The translations under genes were made by a program, and so were the position numbers. A model generated the notes under the pieces. It ran no database searches. It had not been told where the DNA came from and was given only the letters and a program-made list of their open reading frames with translations. A stretch of 64,000 nucleotides of DNA, taken from positions 1-64,000 of the forward strand of contig CAWCUK010000003.1 in assembly GCA_963798775.1 (NCBI GenBank), in the 5' to 3' direction. Positions 36,114 through 46,579 of this stretch are shown piece after piece (the stretch's first letter is position 1; every line of letters begins with the position of its first letter). This DNA is from CAWCUK01 sp963798775 (GTDB lineage Bacteria; Bacteroidota; Ignavibacteria; Ignavibacteriales; Ignavibacteriaceae).

Positions 36114-37445
36114 TTAAATTTTATCAAACTTATCTTTTTTATCAAAGTTTTCATTCAACTTTTCTATAAATTCATTTATTTTACAACGGTCTTGATTGTT
36201 AAAAATATTATTATCCGCGTCCTCTTTAATTATTCCAATGTGTTTATGAAAAATACTTAAATATCTTTTCTTTCCATCTTCTAAATAAAGAAGGTGTTCA
36301 AAACATTTAAGAAGTTTTAAAATTATTGCAATATCTTTTTTTCCGTATTCTCTAATCGGCGTTAAATAATCATATAATAAATCGTCAAGCGAATCATTTT
36401 TTTGGATTATTCTTAAATAACCTTCCGAATCGAAATAATGCTCATTTATTTTTCTATTAAGCAGTTGTGCGTAAAGTAAAGTTAAATGGTTTATAGCCCT
36501 AACAGCCGTGCCGGGATCATTTATACCGGGACTTAAAGCTTTAACCGCTACTTCACTAGTTTGTTTAAAACCGTAAATATAATTTTCACTTATATATTCT
36601 TCCTGATAAAAAATAAAAGTATTTAGTATTGAACTCTTTAGATCTTCTTCTATCCTTTTATTTATTTTTAAAATAGGATTATTCTTTACAAGAAAAGTTC
36701 CTTTCGGTACTTGAATTTCGATCATTAAATTTTCTTCACTCGCAAATTGCAAAAGCCGGGAATTTTCAAAGTCTCTATAATATCCCGATTCAATACTATG
36801 AAGTATTTCCCAATCTGCCGTGTCCGGTTCTTTGTAGTTATCCTTTTCTTCTTCTTTCTCCTCATTTTTCTTTTCGTCTTTTAAAGTTGATAAAGTATCC
36901 TTTAAAACTTTTACTAAAATATTATCTATTTGTATTGATTGAGAAATTGAATGGATGAAATAAACAAAAAGAATTAAACAAAAAACACCTAGAACTTCCG
37001 CTACAAAAACACCTATTTGAGGGAATTGAAATGATTTTTTAGCGGACTGAACATTGTGTATTATAATTAAAGAGTAAATTATAGTTCCGATACAAAAACC
37101 TAAAACAATTTGATGAGCTTTTTTAGTTATAACTCCCGGAATAACTCTGGGAGAAAAATTGGATGAAGCTTGATTAAGAACTATCATTACCATAGAGAAA
37201 CTGAAAACAGTAAGAGAAATTATTCCGGTGATTAGCGTGCTTAAAATCTGCCGCGCGTTTTCATAACCCGAAACAAACATGTAAGGAAAGTTCTTTTTTA
37301 TTTCCGTGCTTATCGGTGTCGCTTCAAAATAAAGTATAAAAACTGAAAGAAAAAAAAGCAGAATGGCGATTAAGACGGGGAAAAAAGCAATACTGTTTAC
37401 AATTGTTATATAAAATTTATATAGAATTTTCGGAAGTTTTTTCAT
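36114..37445 (-). CDS. DUF2254 family membrane protein
   Basis: 443 residues. About four transmembrane helices in the first 180 residues (one near residues 15-38, one at ILSTLITGIISLTVFSFSMVMIVL, two near 120-175), then a large cytoplasmic domain with the family segments FLVKNNPIL, TFIFYQEEYISENYIYGFKQ and VAVKALSPGINDPGTAVRAINHL. The function of DUF2254 proteins is unknown. Convergent with tag, divergent from the Trm112-like gene. Confidence 0.85.
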   Translation of the reverse strand: MKKLPKILYKFYITIVNSIAFFPVLIAILLFFLSVFILYFEATPISTEIKKNFPYMFVSGYENARQILSTLITGIISLTVFSFSMVMIVLNQASSNFSPRVIPGVITKKAHQIVLGFCIGTIIYSLIIIHNVQSAKKSFQFPQIGVFVAEVLGVFCLILFVYFIHSISQSIQIDNILVKVLKDTLSTLKDEKKNEEKEEEKDNYKEPDTADWEILHSIESGYYRDFENSRLLQFASEENLMIEIQVPKGTFLVKNNPILKINKRIEEDLKSSILNTFIFYQEEYISENYIYGFKQTSEVAVKALSPGINDPGTAVRAINHLTLLYAQLLNRKINEHYFDSEGYLRIIQKNDSLDDLLYDYLTPIREYGKKDIAIILKLLKCFEHLLYLEDGKKRYLSIFHKHIGIIKEDADNNIFNNQDRCKINEFIEKLNENFDKKDKFDKI

Positions 37446-37656
37446 TAAATTTTGCTGTGCTGTTATTTAGATCTGTCTTATAAACATTCATAAATTTCAG
37501 CAAAAAATCCTTGATAAAGATAACAGACTTCTTACTCGTCCCATTATATTCAAAAATAAAAGGTGATTTAGCTTTTAAGCCCCAAAGTTACTTCCAAACC
37601 TAAGTTTGCAATAAGTTTATTTTAATTTAAATTTGAAATTAAATTCAGGAGAAAAT

Positions 37657-37872
37657 ATGATAAGTAAAGACCTTTTAGATATTTTATGCTGCCCGGAATC
37701 AAAAGCAGATTTGGTGCTTGACGGAAATACTTTAGTTTCTACTGATAAAAATACAAGAAGAAGATATCGTATTGAAGATGATATTCCAATTATGCTGGTT
37801 GATGAGTCGGAACAACTTAATTTGGAAGAATGGCAGAAAATAATGCAGAAATACGGAAAGAAAATAGATTAA
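37657..37872 (+). CDS. Trm112/YcaR-like zinc-ribbon protein
   Basis: 71 residues from the ATG at 37657, chosen for the AGGAGA box; an earlier in-frame ATG lacks one. ISKDLLDILCCPESKADLVLDG and RRRYRIEDDIPIMLVDES are the Trm112p/UPF0434 pattern, but only one Cys pair (CC) is present, so full zinc binding is doubtful. Homologues partner methyltransferases. Here the gene is followed after five bases by an isoprenylcysteine methyltransferase-like gene, a suggestive pairing. Confidence 0.85.
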   Translation: MISKDLLDILCCPESKADLVLDGNTLVSTDKNTRRRYRIEDDIPIMLVDESEQLNLEEWQKIMQKYGKKID

Positions 37873-37877
37873 AGTTT

Positions 37878-38456
37878 ATGGATCCAATTAATATAATCGT
37901 CGGCTTAAATATTATCGCAACAATGGGGGCCAATATTTCAGGCGCTAAAAAAGGGCTTAAATCAACTATTACAGTTTCTAAAGAAAAGCCGAAAACTTAT
38001 CTTCAGAAATTTCCGCTGGTTATTTCTACTTTAACATTAATATTTTTAATTCTCGGCTTATTCCAAATCGGTACTTTAGAATATAAACCTGAGTTTCAAG
38101 TTTTGCGAATTATAGGACTTGTAGTTTATCTTGTTTTTTCCTGGATTCAAATTTGGGCTTTTAAAATTCTGGGAGATAATTATTCGCAAGAAATTCTAAT
38201 ATTCAAAAATCATAATCTTATTACCAAAGGTCCATTTAAACTTATTAGGCATCCGCAATATTTATCTCAAATTTTAATTGATATAGGCGGAGCTTTTGCG
38301 GTATTAAGTTTTATTCTTCTTCCCCTTGCGGTTTTGGAAATTCCTTTTCTCATTATGCGCGCGTCTATTGAAGAAAATCTTCTTGCTAAAAATTTTAAAG
38401 ATCGTTTCAGCCAATACAAGCATAAAACCGGTTTTATGATTCCATTTATCGGGTAA
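37878..38456 (+). CDS. ICMT/PEMT-like integral membrane methyltransferase
   Basis: 192 residues from the ATG at 37878, chosen so that it does not overlap the preceding gene. Five or so hydrophobic helices. The C-terminal SAM-binding motif of the isoprenylcysteine carboxyl methyltransferase/phospholipid methyltransferase superfamily is present: GPFKLIRHPQYLSQILIDIGG and later MRASIEENLLAKNFKDRFSQY. Substrate unknown in bacteria; lipid or isoprenoid carboxyl methylation is likely. Translationally close to the Trm112-like gene. Confidence 0.82.
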   Translation: MDPINIIVGLNIIATMGANISGAKKGLKSTITVSKEKPKTYLQKFPLVISTLTLIFLILGLFQIGTLEYKPEFQVLRIIGLVVYLVFSWIQIWAFKILGDNYSQEILIFKNHNLITKGPFKLIRHPQYLSQILIDIGGAFAVLSFILLPLAVLEIPFLIMRASIEENLLAKNFKDRFSQYKHKTGFMIPFIG

Positions 38457-38468
38457 ACGAAAAGTTAA

Positions 38469-40022
38469 ATGAAGTTATTTCGAAATTTTTACATCCTTTT
38501 TTTTCTGTTTAATACAATTCTCTTTGGTCAATCAATCTCCCAATTAGCTGTTACTGAGGGAAGTGTAACTAAATATATTCCCGTTTACCAACGGCAGGGC
38601 ACGGTGTATTTTTCAATCCGGCATTTTGCCGACGCGCTCTCAATCGATTATGATATAAATTCCGAAACTGATAAAATAAGATTAAAAATTGCTGATAATA
38701 CTTTTATTGTAACAGCGAATAATCCTTTTTTTGTTCTTAATATCGGGAACGGTAAAGAAGTATATCAACTTCCTACATCCGCATATAAACGAGAGGGAAT
38801 AATTTTCATTCCTTTGAAATATTCACTAAAAGTTCTAAATAAAATTTTTAATAATGATTTAGAACTTGTCGGTGAAGATCATCTTATACTTAAAAAAAGC
38901 AGTTTAAGCGATATTATCGCCGTTGAAAGTATGAATGAAAATACGGGAAAAGTAAATAATTTTAATATAAGCGGATTGGATATTGATGAAAAAGCAAACG
39001 GTACTTTAGTCAGAATAAAAACCGATAAAAGAATCAGGCTTTACAACAGCGCGTTTAAGAATAATATTTTAAAAATAATTTTTCGAAATGTTTCTATTAA
39101 TGAAAATGCTTTCGACCGTTCTAACGGCGAAGGTTTAATAAAAGATATTAAAGCAAGAAATATTCATTCCGATTCTGAAATTCAATTTAAATTAACCGGA
39201 CAGTTTACCAGCTACGAAGTTTTGAATGTTGAAAATAGCAATGATATTTTAATTACACTTCACAATAAAATTTTTGCTAACCATACCGAAATTGAAAAGA
39301 TAAAAGATAAATGGAATTTTGATGTGGTTGTTATAGATGCCGGTCACGGCGGTAAAGATGCCGGCGCGATAGGTATAAATGGTGTGAAAGAAAAAAATGT
39401 AAATTTAGGAATTGCTCTTAAATTGGGAAATTTAATTCAAAAGAATTTAAAAGATGTTAAAGTAGTTTATACAAGATCTAATGATACTTTTGTAGAACTT
39501 TATAAACGGGGGAAAATAGCGAATGAGAAAAACGGAAAATTATTTATTTCTATCCATTGTAATTCAACTCGCAAAAAACCAACCGACGCTAACGGATTTG
39601 AAGTGTATTTACTTCGTCCCGGCAGAACAAAAGAAGCTATTGCCATTGCCGAAAGAGAAAATAGTGTTATTGAATATGAAGATAATCCACGGCGTTACCA
39701 GCAGTTAACTGATGAAAATTTTATTCTTGTAAGTATGGCTCATTCAGCTTTTATGAAATATTCCGAAAAATTTTCTGATTTTTTGAACAAACAATTCAAA
39801 CAGAATAAATCAATAAATTCCCGCGGAATTAAGCAGGCCGGGTTTTATGTTTTGGTAGGCGCGGCAATGCCAAGTGTTTTGGTGGAAAGCGGTTTTCTCT
39901 CAAACCGGCATGATGCTGATTTGTTAAAAAGCAGTTCCGGTCAGGCAAAAATTGCGCAATCTATTTTTACCGCTGTAAAAGAATTTAAAGACGAATACGA
40001 AAAAAGTATCGATTCAGAATGA
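38469..40022 (+). CDS. N-acetylmuramoyl-L-alanine amidase (Amidase_3) with AMIN-like domain
   Basis: 517 residues. Signal peptide to about residue 20 (FGQS). The N-terminal region (25-145) resembles the copper amine oxidase N-terminal-type fold (VYFSIRHFADALSIDYD, IFIPLKYSLKVL), the 165-275 region resembles AMIN, and 290-510 is the catalytic zinc amidase: VVVIDAGHGGKDAGAIG (zinc His), FISIHCNSTRK (zinc His) and PSVLVESGFLSN (catalytic Glu). It cleaves stem peptides from peptidoglycan in the periplasm, typically for daughter-cell separation. Starts 12 bases after the methyltransferase gene. Confidence 0.92.
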   Translation: MKLFRNFYILFFLFNTILFGQSISQLAVTEGSVTKYIPVYQRQGTVYFSIRHFADALSIDYDINSETDKIRLKIADNTFIVTANNPFFVLNIGNGKEVYQLPTSAYKREGIIFIPLKYSLKVLNKIFNNDLELVGEDHLILKKSSLSDIIAVESMNENTGKVNNFNISGLDIDEKANGTLVRIKTDKRIRLYNSAFKNNILKIIFRNVSINENAFDRSNGEGLIKDIKARNIHSDSEIQFKLTGQFTSYEVLNVENSNDILITLHNKIFANHTEIEKIKDKWNFDVVVIDAGHGGKDAGAIGINGVKEKNVNLGIALKLGNLIQKNLKDVKVVYTRSNDTFVELYKRGKIANEKNGKLFISIHCNSTRKKPTDANGFEVYLLRPGRTKEAIAIAERENSVIEYEDNPRRYQQLTDENFILVSMAHSAFMKYSEKFSDFLNKQFKQNKSINSRGIKQAGFYVLVGAAMPSVLVESGFLSNRHDADLLKSSSGQAKIAQSIFTAVKEFKDEYEKSIDSE

Positions 40023-40111
40023 TAATTGTCATTTTTTTTCGCCCATGAATCCGTATAAATTACTCTCTCCTAATAAAATATTGCCGTTTATAAAATTTTT
40101 TTAATTTAATC

Positions 40112-40239
40112 TTGACAAACATTAAGGGTTTCTTTATGTTTGGAAACCGAAAAAACAATATTGGTTTCCGGAGGATAAAAATACTTATTAGCTTTATTTT
40201 TATCCTTATTCGGAAACTATAAAAACCATACTGGTTTCT
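40112..40239 (+). promoter_or_regulatory. Promoter and operator array for tetR-RND efflux operon
   Basis: A TTGACA (40112-40117) and TATGTT (40135-40140) separated by 17 bases look like a sigma-70 promoter. Directly after it lies a 28-base element with GGAAACC/GGTTTCC arms (40142-40169). A second 28-base element with GGAAACT and GGTTTCT ends lies 70 bases on (40212-40239) and matches it at most positions. Between them is an 11-base perfect inverted repeat (GGATAAAAATA at 40173-40183 and TATTTTTATCC at 40195-40205). The paired elements are good candidates for TetR-family operators that autoregulate the following gene. Confidence 0.65.
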
Positions 40240-40263
40240 AAGGAGTAAGGAGTTTTGAATTAA

Positions 40264-40887
40264 ATGGACGATATAGAATTAAAAGGAAGAATTCTTTCAC
40301 AAGCGGAAGAAATGTTCTTAAAATTCGGCTTCTCAAAAGTTACTATGGAAGAAATTGCCGCAAATCTTGGAATAAGTAAAAAAACGATTTACAAGTTTTT
40401 CCAGGGAAAAGATCAGCTTCTGAAAGAAATAATCCACGGTATGAAGTGCGAAGTTGAGGATTATGTTTATAAAATTTGGTCAAATGAAAAAATGGATTTC
40501 GTGGAAAAATTAAAGTTGCTTATGAATTTTATCGGAAAGCAGTCTTCAAAGCTGCACGGGCCTTTGCTTCATGATTTACAGAAATGTAATCCTGAAATTT
40601 GGAAAGAAGTACAAGAAGTAAGAAAAAAACATAGTTTTGAAAAATTTTCCAGATTGTTAGAAGAAGGAATAGACAAAGGAGTTTTCAGATCTGATATAAA
40701 TAAACAGCTTATGGTTCTTTTTTATCTTAATGCGGTGCAGGGAATTATAAATCCCGAAGTTCTTTCGCAGCTTCCTTTCTCAGCAGATCAAGTATTTGAG
40801 GGGATTATTAAAATTATGCTTGAAGGTTTATTAACTGAAGAAGGAAGAACAAAATATATCTCTTTTCAACCAAACGACTACAACTAA
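40264..40887 (+). CDS. TetR/AcrR family transcriptional regulator
   Basis: 207 residues. N-terminal helix-turn-helix: ILSQAEEMFLKFGFSKVTMEEIAANLGISKKTIYKFFQGKDQL is the canonical TetR pattern (given here in pieces: AEEMFLKFGF, VTMEEIAANLG, ISKKTIYKFF). The C-terminal ligand-binding half (about 70-200) is helical and divergent. It sits first in the efflux operon, 14 bases before tolC, and two palindromic elements lie in its promoter, so it probably represses the whole operon until a pump substrate binds. Confidence 0.9.
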   Translation: MDDIELKGRILSQAEEMFLKFGFSKVTMEEIAANLGISKKTIYKFFQGKDQLLKEIIHGMKCEVEDYVYKIWSNEKMDFVEKLKLLMNFIGKQSSKLHGPLLHDLQKCNPEIWKEVQEVRKKHSFEKFSRLLEEGIDKGVFRSDINKQLMVLFYLNAVQGIINPEVLSQLPFSADQVFEGIIKIMLEGLLTEEGRTKYISFQPNDYN

Positions 40888-40903
40888 GGAGAACTTATTC
40901 TTG

Positions 40904-42223
40904 ATGAAAATCTATAAAATCTACTTCATCATTTTAGCTTTTTGTTTTGTTGCCATAAACAGTTATGGGCAAGAAGTTAAAAAATTAACATTGGAACAGA
41001 GTTTACAAATCGGGCTAAAAAATAGTAATATTCTTCATTCATCACGTCAGAATGTTATTGCGGCTAAAGCCAGATTAAGCGAAATAAACTCTTCTCGGTT
41101 ACCTTCATTGTCTTTTAACGCCGTTTATACGCGTTTAAGCAAAATTGATCCGTTTGCTATTACAACTCCGTTCGGAAATTTTGAACTTGCGCCTTCAATT
41201 GTTAATAATTATGTATTAAAGCTTTCTTTGCAGCAGCCTTTATTTACCGGCTTCAGACTTTCGAGCAGTTCAAATATTGCTGAATATAATTCGCTGGCGG
41301 CAAACGAAAATTATACAAAAGACGAACAGAATTTAATTTTCAAAATAAAAAATGAATACTGGAATTTATTTAAAGCAGAAAAATTTAAAGAAGTTATTGA
41401 TGAAAATGTAGCTCAAATAAAAGCTCATTTAAATGATGTTCAAAATCTGTTTAAACAAGGATTATCTACAAAAAATGATGTTCTTAAAGTTCAAGTTCAA
41501 TTAGCAGAAGCGGAATTAAGACAGATTGACGCGAAAAATGCCGTTCAATTAGCAAATATAAATTTAAATAATACTATCAATCAGCCGCTCTCAACTCAAA
41601 TTGAAATTGAAACAAAAGTAGATTCCCGCCCGATTGATATGGCGTTTAGTTTAGATTTGTTATTGAATAAAGCTTATGAAAACCGTCCCGAACTAAAAGC
41701 GGTAAAATACCAAATAAAGGCTGGCGAAAGCGGAGTAACTCTGGCGCAATCCGGCTGGTATCCTCAAGTTTATTTGGCGGGAAATTATAATTATGCACGC
41801 CCGAATCAAAGAATTTTTCCTACAACCGATGAGTTTAAAGGTACTTGGGATGTAAGTATTTCTCTTCAGTTTAACATTTGGAATTGGGGACAAACTGTTG
41901 ATCAAACTGATCAAGCCGAAGCTAAACTGGAACAGGCAAAAGACGGACTTAAGATTTTAAAAGATGGTATTACTTTAGAAGTTACACAAAATTATCTGGC
42001 AATGTTAAAAGCGAAAGAAAAGATTGCGGTTAGTGAAAATAATGTAAGCCAAGCGGAAGAAAATTATAGAGTTACCGATGAAAAATTTAAAAACGGCCTT
42101 ACTTTAAATTCCGAATTATTGGACGCGGAATTCGCGCTGATGCAGTCTAAAACTAATTACATACAATCGTTGGTTGATTATGAAATAGCTTTGGCGCAGT
42201 TAGATAAATCTATAGGCAAATAA
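40904..42223 (+). CDS. TolC-family outer-membrane efflux protein
   Basis: About 439 residues (ATG at 40904; a TTG directly before it is an alternative). Signal peptide ending near NSYGQE. Two internal-repeat TolC halves: the first begins KKLTLEQSLQIGLKNSNILHSS, the second around ENRPELKAVKYQIKAGESGVTLAQSGWYP. Long coiled helices follow each (ENVAQIKAHLNDVQNLFKQG, VSENNVSQAEENYRVTDEKF). Forms the outer-membrane channel of the tripartite pump. AAGGAG upstream; cotranscribed with tetR and the pump genes. Confidence 0.92.
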   Translation: MKIYKIYFIILAFCFVAINSYGQEVKKLTLEQSLQIGLKNSNILHSSRQNVIAAKARLSEINSSRLPSLSFNAVYTRLSKIDPFAITTPFGNFELAPSIVNNYVLKLSLQQPLFTGFRLSSSSNIAEYNSLAANENYTKDEQNLIFKIKNEYWNLFKAEKFKEVIDENVAQIKAHLNDVQNLFKQGLSTKNDVLKVQVQLAEAELRQIDAKNAVQLANINLNNTINQPLSTQIEIETKVDSRPIDMAFSLDLLLNKAYENRPELKAVKYQIKAGESGVTLAQSGWYPQVYLAGNYNYARPNQRIFPTTDEFKGTWDVSISLQFNIWNWGQTVDQTDQAEAKLEQAKDGLKILKDGITLEVTQNYLAMLKAKEKIAVSENNVSQAEENYRVTDEKFKNGLTLNSELLDAEFALMQSKTNYIQSLVDYEIALAQLDKSIGK

Positions 42224-42247
42224 GAAATTATTAAAAGGGAACACAAT

Positions 42248-43297
42248 ATGAAAAAATTAAAATATGTAATAATAGGATTGATAGTTTTTGCCGGCATAAT
42301 TGCAATACTTATGCATAATAAGCAGAAGCTGGAGGCAAAAGCTAAAAATACTACTATTGAAGCTTATCCTGTAACAGTAGAAAATGCAGCAATAAAACCC
42401 GTAACCAGAACATTAAGTCTAGTGGGAACTATTACCGCAAATAATGATGTCGCAATTGTCTCCGAATCAACGGGAAAAGTTACCAAAGTTTTAGCCGAAG
42501 TAGGCGATTATAAAAAAGCCGGATCAATACTTTTTCAATTGGATGATGAGTTGAAATCAGCGGCTTATAAAACGGCGGAAGCGAATTATGAAAAAGCGAA
42601 AAAAGATTATGAAAGATTTGAGGTTTTAAATAAAGAACATTCAGTAACCGACGCACAATTTGAAAACGCTAAATTAGGTTATCAATCAGCTGAGGCCCAA
42701 TATATTGTAGCAAAAAGGCAATATGAGGATACAAAAATTACAACTCCAATTTCCGGAATAGTGACTGCGCGAAATGTAAACATAGGTAATTACGTAAGTA
42801 TGGGAAAAATAGTAGCGAATGTTGTTGATATTTCGAAACTAAAAGTAGAATTAAATTTGGCCGAGAAGGACGCATTTCATTTAAAACCCGGTGATAAAGC
42901 TAAAATTACTACTGATGTTTATCCCGGAATAAAATTTAACGGAAAAATAGATAACATAAGTGCCAAAGCCGATGCGGCTCATACTTATCCTGTTGAAATA
43001 AGTTTATCGAATAGCAAAGAACATCCTTTAAAAGCGGGAATGTTTGCCAGGGTTACATTTGTTTCAGCAACAGAGGGAAAAGCGTTAGTTATTCCTCGTG
43101 AAGCATTATTGGGAAGTATAAAAGAACCGCAAGTTTTTGTGGTTAATAACGGTTTAGCAAAATTGAAAAATGTGGTTATCGGTTCCGAATATGATAATCT
43201 TCTTGAAGTTAAAGAAGGGATCTCTGAAGGTGAACAAGTAGTTACCAACGGACAGAATAATTTAAAAGATGGTTATAAAATTTCCGTCACAAGATAA
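42248..43297 (+). CDS. RND efflux periplasmic adaptor (membrane fusion protein)
   Basis: 349 residues. An N-terminal membrane anchor (about 5-22) without lipobox, then a split lipoyl domain (LVGTITANNDVAIVSESTGKV and GIVTARNVNIGNYVSMGKIVA), a short helical hairpin, a beta-barrel (VELNLAEKDAFHLKPGDKA) and a membrane-proximal domain (VFVVNNGLAKLKNVVIG). Connects the inner-membrane pump to TolC. AAGGGA box before the ATG; 24 bases after tolC. Confidence 0.92.
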   Translation: MKKLKYVIIGLIVFAGIIAILMHNKQKLEAKAKNTTIEAYPVTVENAAIKPVTRTLSLVGTITANNDVAIVSESTGKVTKVLAEVGDYKKAGSILFQLDDELKSAAYKTAEANYEKAKKDYERFEVLNKEHSVTDAQFENAKLGYQSAEAQYIVAKRQYEDTKITTPISGIVTARNVNIGNYVSMGKIVANVVDISKLKVELNLAEKDAFHLKPGDKAKITTDVYPGIKFNGKIDNISAKADAAHTYPVEISLSNSKEHPLKAGMFARVTFVSATEGKALVIPREALLGSIKEPQVFVVNNGLAKLKNVVIGSEYDNLLEVKEGISEGEQVVTNGQNNLKDGYKISVTR

Positions 43298-43321
43298 AGA
43301 AATTGAATAAGGAGTTTTTAG

Positions 43322-46300
43322 ATGACAATTACAGAACTCGCGATAAAAAGGCCTACATTAATTGTAGTAATTTTTGCGGCATTATCCGTTCTGGGAATTT
43401 ATAGTTATACTCAATTAAACTATGAACTGCTCCCCAAAATAACACCGCCTGTAGTTACTATTGCAACTGTTTATCCCGGAGCTTCTCCTTATGAAGTTGA
43501 GACTTCCGTAACAAAACAGATTGAAGACGCTATTTCATCTTTGGATGAAATTGAATCGGTTAATTCAACTTCTTCGGAAGGTATTTCCTTTGTGATTATA
43601 GAATTCTCACAAAGCGCAGATGTGAATATAGCCCTGCAGGATGCGCAAAGAAAGGTTAATGAAGTTGCACAGCTTTTGCCGACTGACGCAAAGCCGCCTA
43701 CAATTTCTAAATTTGCGCTTGATGAAATTCCTGTTTTAAGAATGGGCGCTACTAGTAAATTAGGTGACAGAGAATTTTACCAATTTATAAAAGATAGGGT
43801 TAAACCGCAGCTTTCTAAAATTGAAGGCGTTGGCCAAGTTACTTTAATCGGTGGCCATGAAAGAGAAATAAAAATAAATATTGATGTTGATAAACTGCAG
43901 TCGTACGGACTTTCTCTTATGCAAGTTACTCAAGCTATAAAATCATCAAATCTAGATTTTCCGACGGGTAAAATCCAAAATCCTGATGAGCAGTATATAG
44001 TTAGAGTAGCCGGTAAATTTAGTTCTATAGACGCGCTGAGAAATTTAATTATTGCATCGCTTCCTAAAACCGGAGATATAAGATTAAACGATATTGCCGA
44101 AGTTGAAGACGGGCAAAAGGATATTGTAAGTTTAAGCCGAATAAACGGTGTTCCGTCAATAGGTATTTATGTTCAGAAACAATCAGACGCAAACGCGGTT
44201 GAAGTAAGCCAACTTGTAAGAAAAGAACTTACACGGCTTGAGACTGTTTATAAAAATGAAAACCTAAAATTTAATGTCGCTCAGGATGCCTCCGTATTTA
44301 CTATTGATGCGGCTAATGATGTAAAATTCGATTTGATGTGGGCCGTAATTTTGGTGGCGGTTGTAATGCTTCTTTTTCTGCACAGTATTAGAAATTCTTT
44401 TATTGTAATGTTGGCAATTCCCGCTTCTTTAATTTCCACATTTATTATAATGTACTTGTTCGGATTCACATTAAATTTAATGACACTTTTAGGCCTCTCC
44501 TTAGTTGTAGGTATTCTTGTGGATGATTCAATTGTTGTGCTGGAGAATATTTATCATCATTTGGAAAAGGGAGAAGAAGCAAAAGTTGCCGCGTTAAGAG
44601 GCCGAAATGAAATTGGTTTTGCCGCTCTTGCAATTACTCTGGTTGATGTTGTAGTTTTTGTCCCTTTAGCTTTAACAGGCGGATTAATCGGAAATATACT
44701 TCGCCAGTTTGCGGTTGTTGTTGTTATTTCAACTTTACTTAGTCTTTTTGTTTCTTTTACGGTAACTCCATTATTAGCGTCTAGAATAAGTAAATTAGAA
44801 AGATTTACAAAAAAAACTTTTATCGGCAGGTTTTCCATCTGGTTCGAGAATAAATTTAAACAGATAACACAGCATTATATTAGTATTCTAAAGTGGAGTT
44901 TGGGCCATCGCTGGCAAGTTATTATTATTTCAGTTGTCCTATTTTTCAGTTCATTTCTGCTGATTGGATTTAAATTTATCGGATCTGAATTTATTACACA
45001 ATCCGATCGCGGAGAATTTGCTGTAACACTGGAAATGGCTCCAGGTTCACCGGTAGAAAATACTAATTTTATAACTCAAAAAGTTGAGAATTATGTACGG
45101 AGTTTACCTCAAGTAAATAAAGTATTCGTAAATGTCGGCGCCTCAAATGAAGGATTAATTCGGACAAACTTCTAATAATGTTTCCGAACTTAACGTTTCG
45201 TTAATCCCGAGAGATGAAAGAGCAAAATCAACCGATCAAATTGGTGAAGAAATAAAACAATTCGCACAGGGAATTCCGGGAGTAAAAGTCCGTGTAAATC
45301 CTATTGGTATTTTCGGAACGGCTAATCAAACTCCTATTCAAATTGTAGTTAACGGAACTAACCGAAATGAAGTTGAAGAAGGCGCTCATCAGATAGAAAA
45401 TATGCTAAAAAATATTCCCGGAACCGCCGATGTTCGTCTTTCCGCAGAAGACGGAAAACCTGAAACTCGCGTTGATATCGATCGTCAAAAATTATCCTCT
45501 TTCGGTTTATCTATAGCCGATGTAGGGGCCGCTTTAAGAATAGCGCTAACAGGCGATGATGATTCCAAATTTAGAGACGGCCAGGAAGATTACGATATCC
45601 GAATTGCGTTGGATAAATTTGACCGAATGAATATTTCCGATATCAGACGGCTTCCGTTTATAAACCGGTTAGGAGAAAAAATTGAACTTCAGCAGTTTGC
45701 AACCGTTTACCAAACTACAGGCCCAACAAAGCTGCAGAGAAAAGATAGAATTAACGCTATTACAGTTTTTTCACAAGTAGTTGGAAGGCCAAGCGGAAGT
45801 ATTGGGCAAGATATAAAAGCAGCACTATTAAAAAATCCGCTTCCTCCGGAATTAAGTGTTTCTTATCTTGGTGATCTTAAGAATCAAGCAGATTCTTTCG
45901 GAAGTCTTGGTATAGCTTTATTAGCCGCAATATTATTCGTTTATATGATTATGGTTGCTTTATACGATTCGTATTCAGATCCTTTTGTTGTGCTCTTTTC
46001 TATTCCTGTAGCAATGGTCGGAGCGCTTTTAGCATTGGCACTTACGATGAAATCTTTAAACATTTTCTCAATACTTGGTATTATAATGCTTATCGGCTTA
46101 GTCGGTAAAAACGCTATTCTTCTTGTAGATAGAGCTAATCAAATGCGTCTTCAAGGAATGAATGTTTATGATGCCTTAATTGAAGCAGGAAACTCAAGAA
46201 TTAGACCTATCGTAATGACTACAGCGGCAATGGTTATCGGTATGCTTCCGATAGGACTTTCTACCGGTGCCGGCTCAGAATGGAAAAGCGGGCTTGCTTG

Positions 46301-46466
46301 GGCATTAATCGGTGGACTTTTGAGTTCCATGTTCTTAACATTAATTCTTGTGCCTGTTGTATATATGTTAAAAGAAAAATTCGGCGGTGTATTTTCTCAA
46401 ATATTTAAGAGAAAAAACAAAATACAAATAGAAGAACCGGCGTTAGATTATCGATTTGAAAAATGA
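43322..46466 (+). CDS. RND multidrug/efflux permease (AcrB/MexB superfamily), one frameshift near 45161
   Basis: Removing one C at about 45161 joins GASNEGLI to GQTSNNVSELNVSLIPRD and gives 1047 residues, normal for RND permeases. N-terminal TM1 (PTLIVVIFAALSVLGIYSYTQ), porter domain (YPGASPYEVETSVTKQIEDA), TM2-6 with GILVDDSIVVLENIYHHLE holding the proton-relay Asp pair, TM7 and a second porter half (PGTADVRLSAEDGKPETRVDI), then TM8-12 with LIGLVGKNAILLVDRANQ. The porter loops suggest a HAE-1 drug/lipophile pump rather than a metal pump. The pump uses proton motive force to export substrates from the periplasm. The shift is in a conserved region and is most likely an error. Confidence 0.9.
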
Positions 46467-46474
46467 TTTAAACC

Positions 46475-46500
46475 GCGGATTTATTTCCGCTCTTTTTATT
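46475..46500 (+). terminator. Terminator after efflux operon
   Basis: GCGGA (46475-46479) pairs with TCCGC (46486-46490), followed by TCTTTTTATT. It marks the end of the tetR-tolC-adaptor-permease operon. Confidence 0.6.
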
Positions 46501-46579
46501 TGTGTATAGAATGTTATTTTAAGCAGTAGATCCTTTTAAATTTTCTATTGTATAACGGAACGAAAATGAAAGGAAGTGA

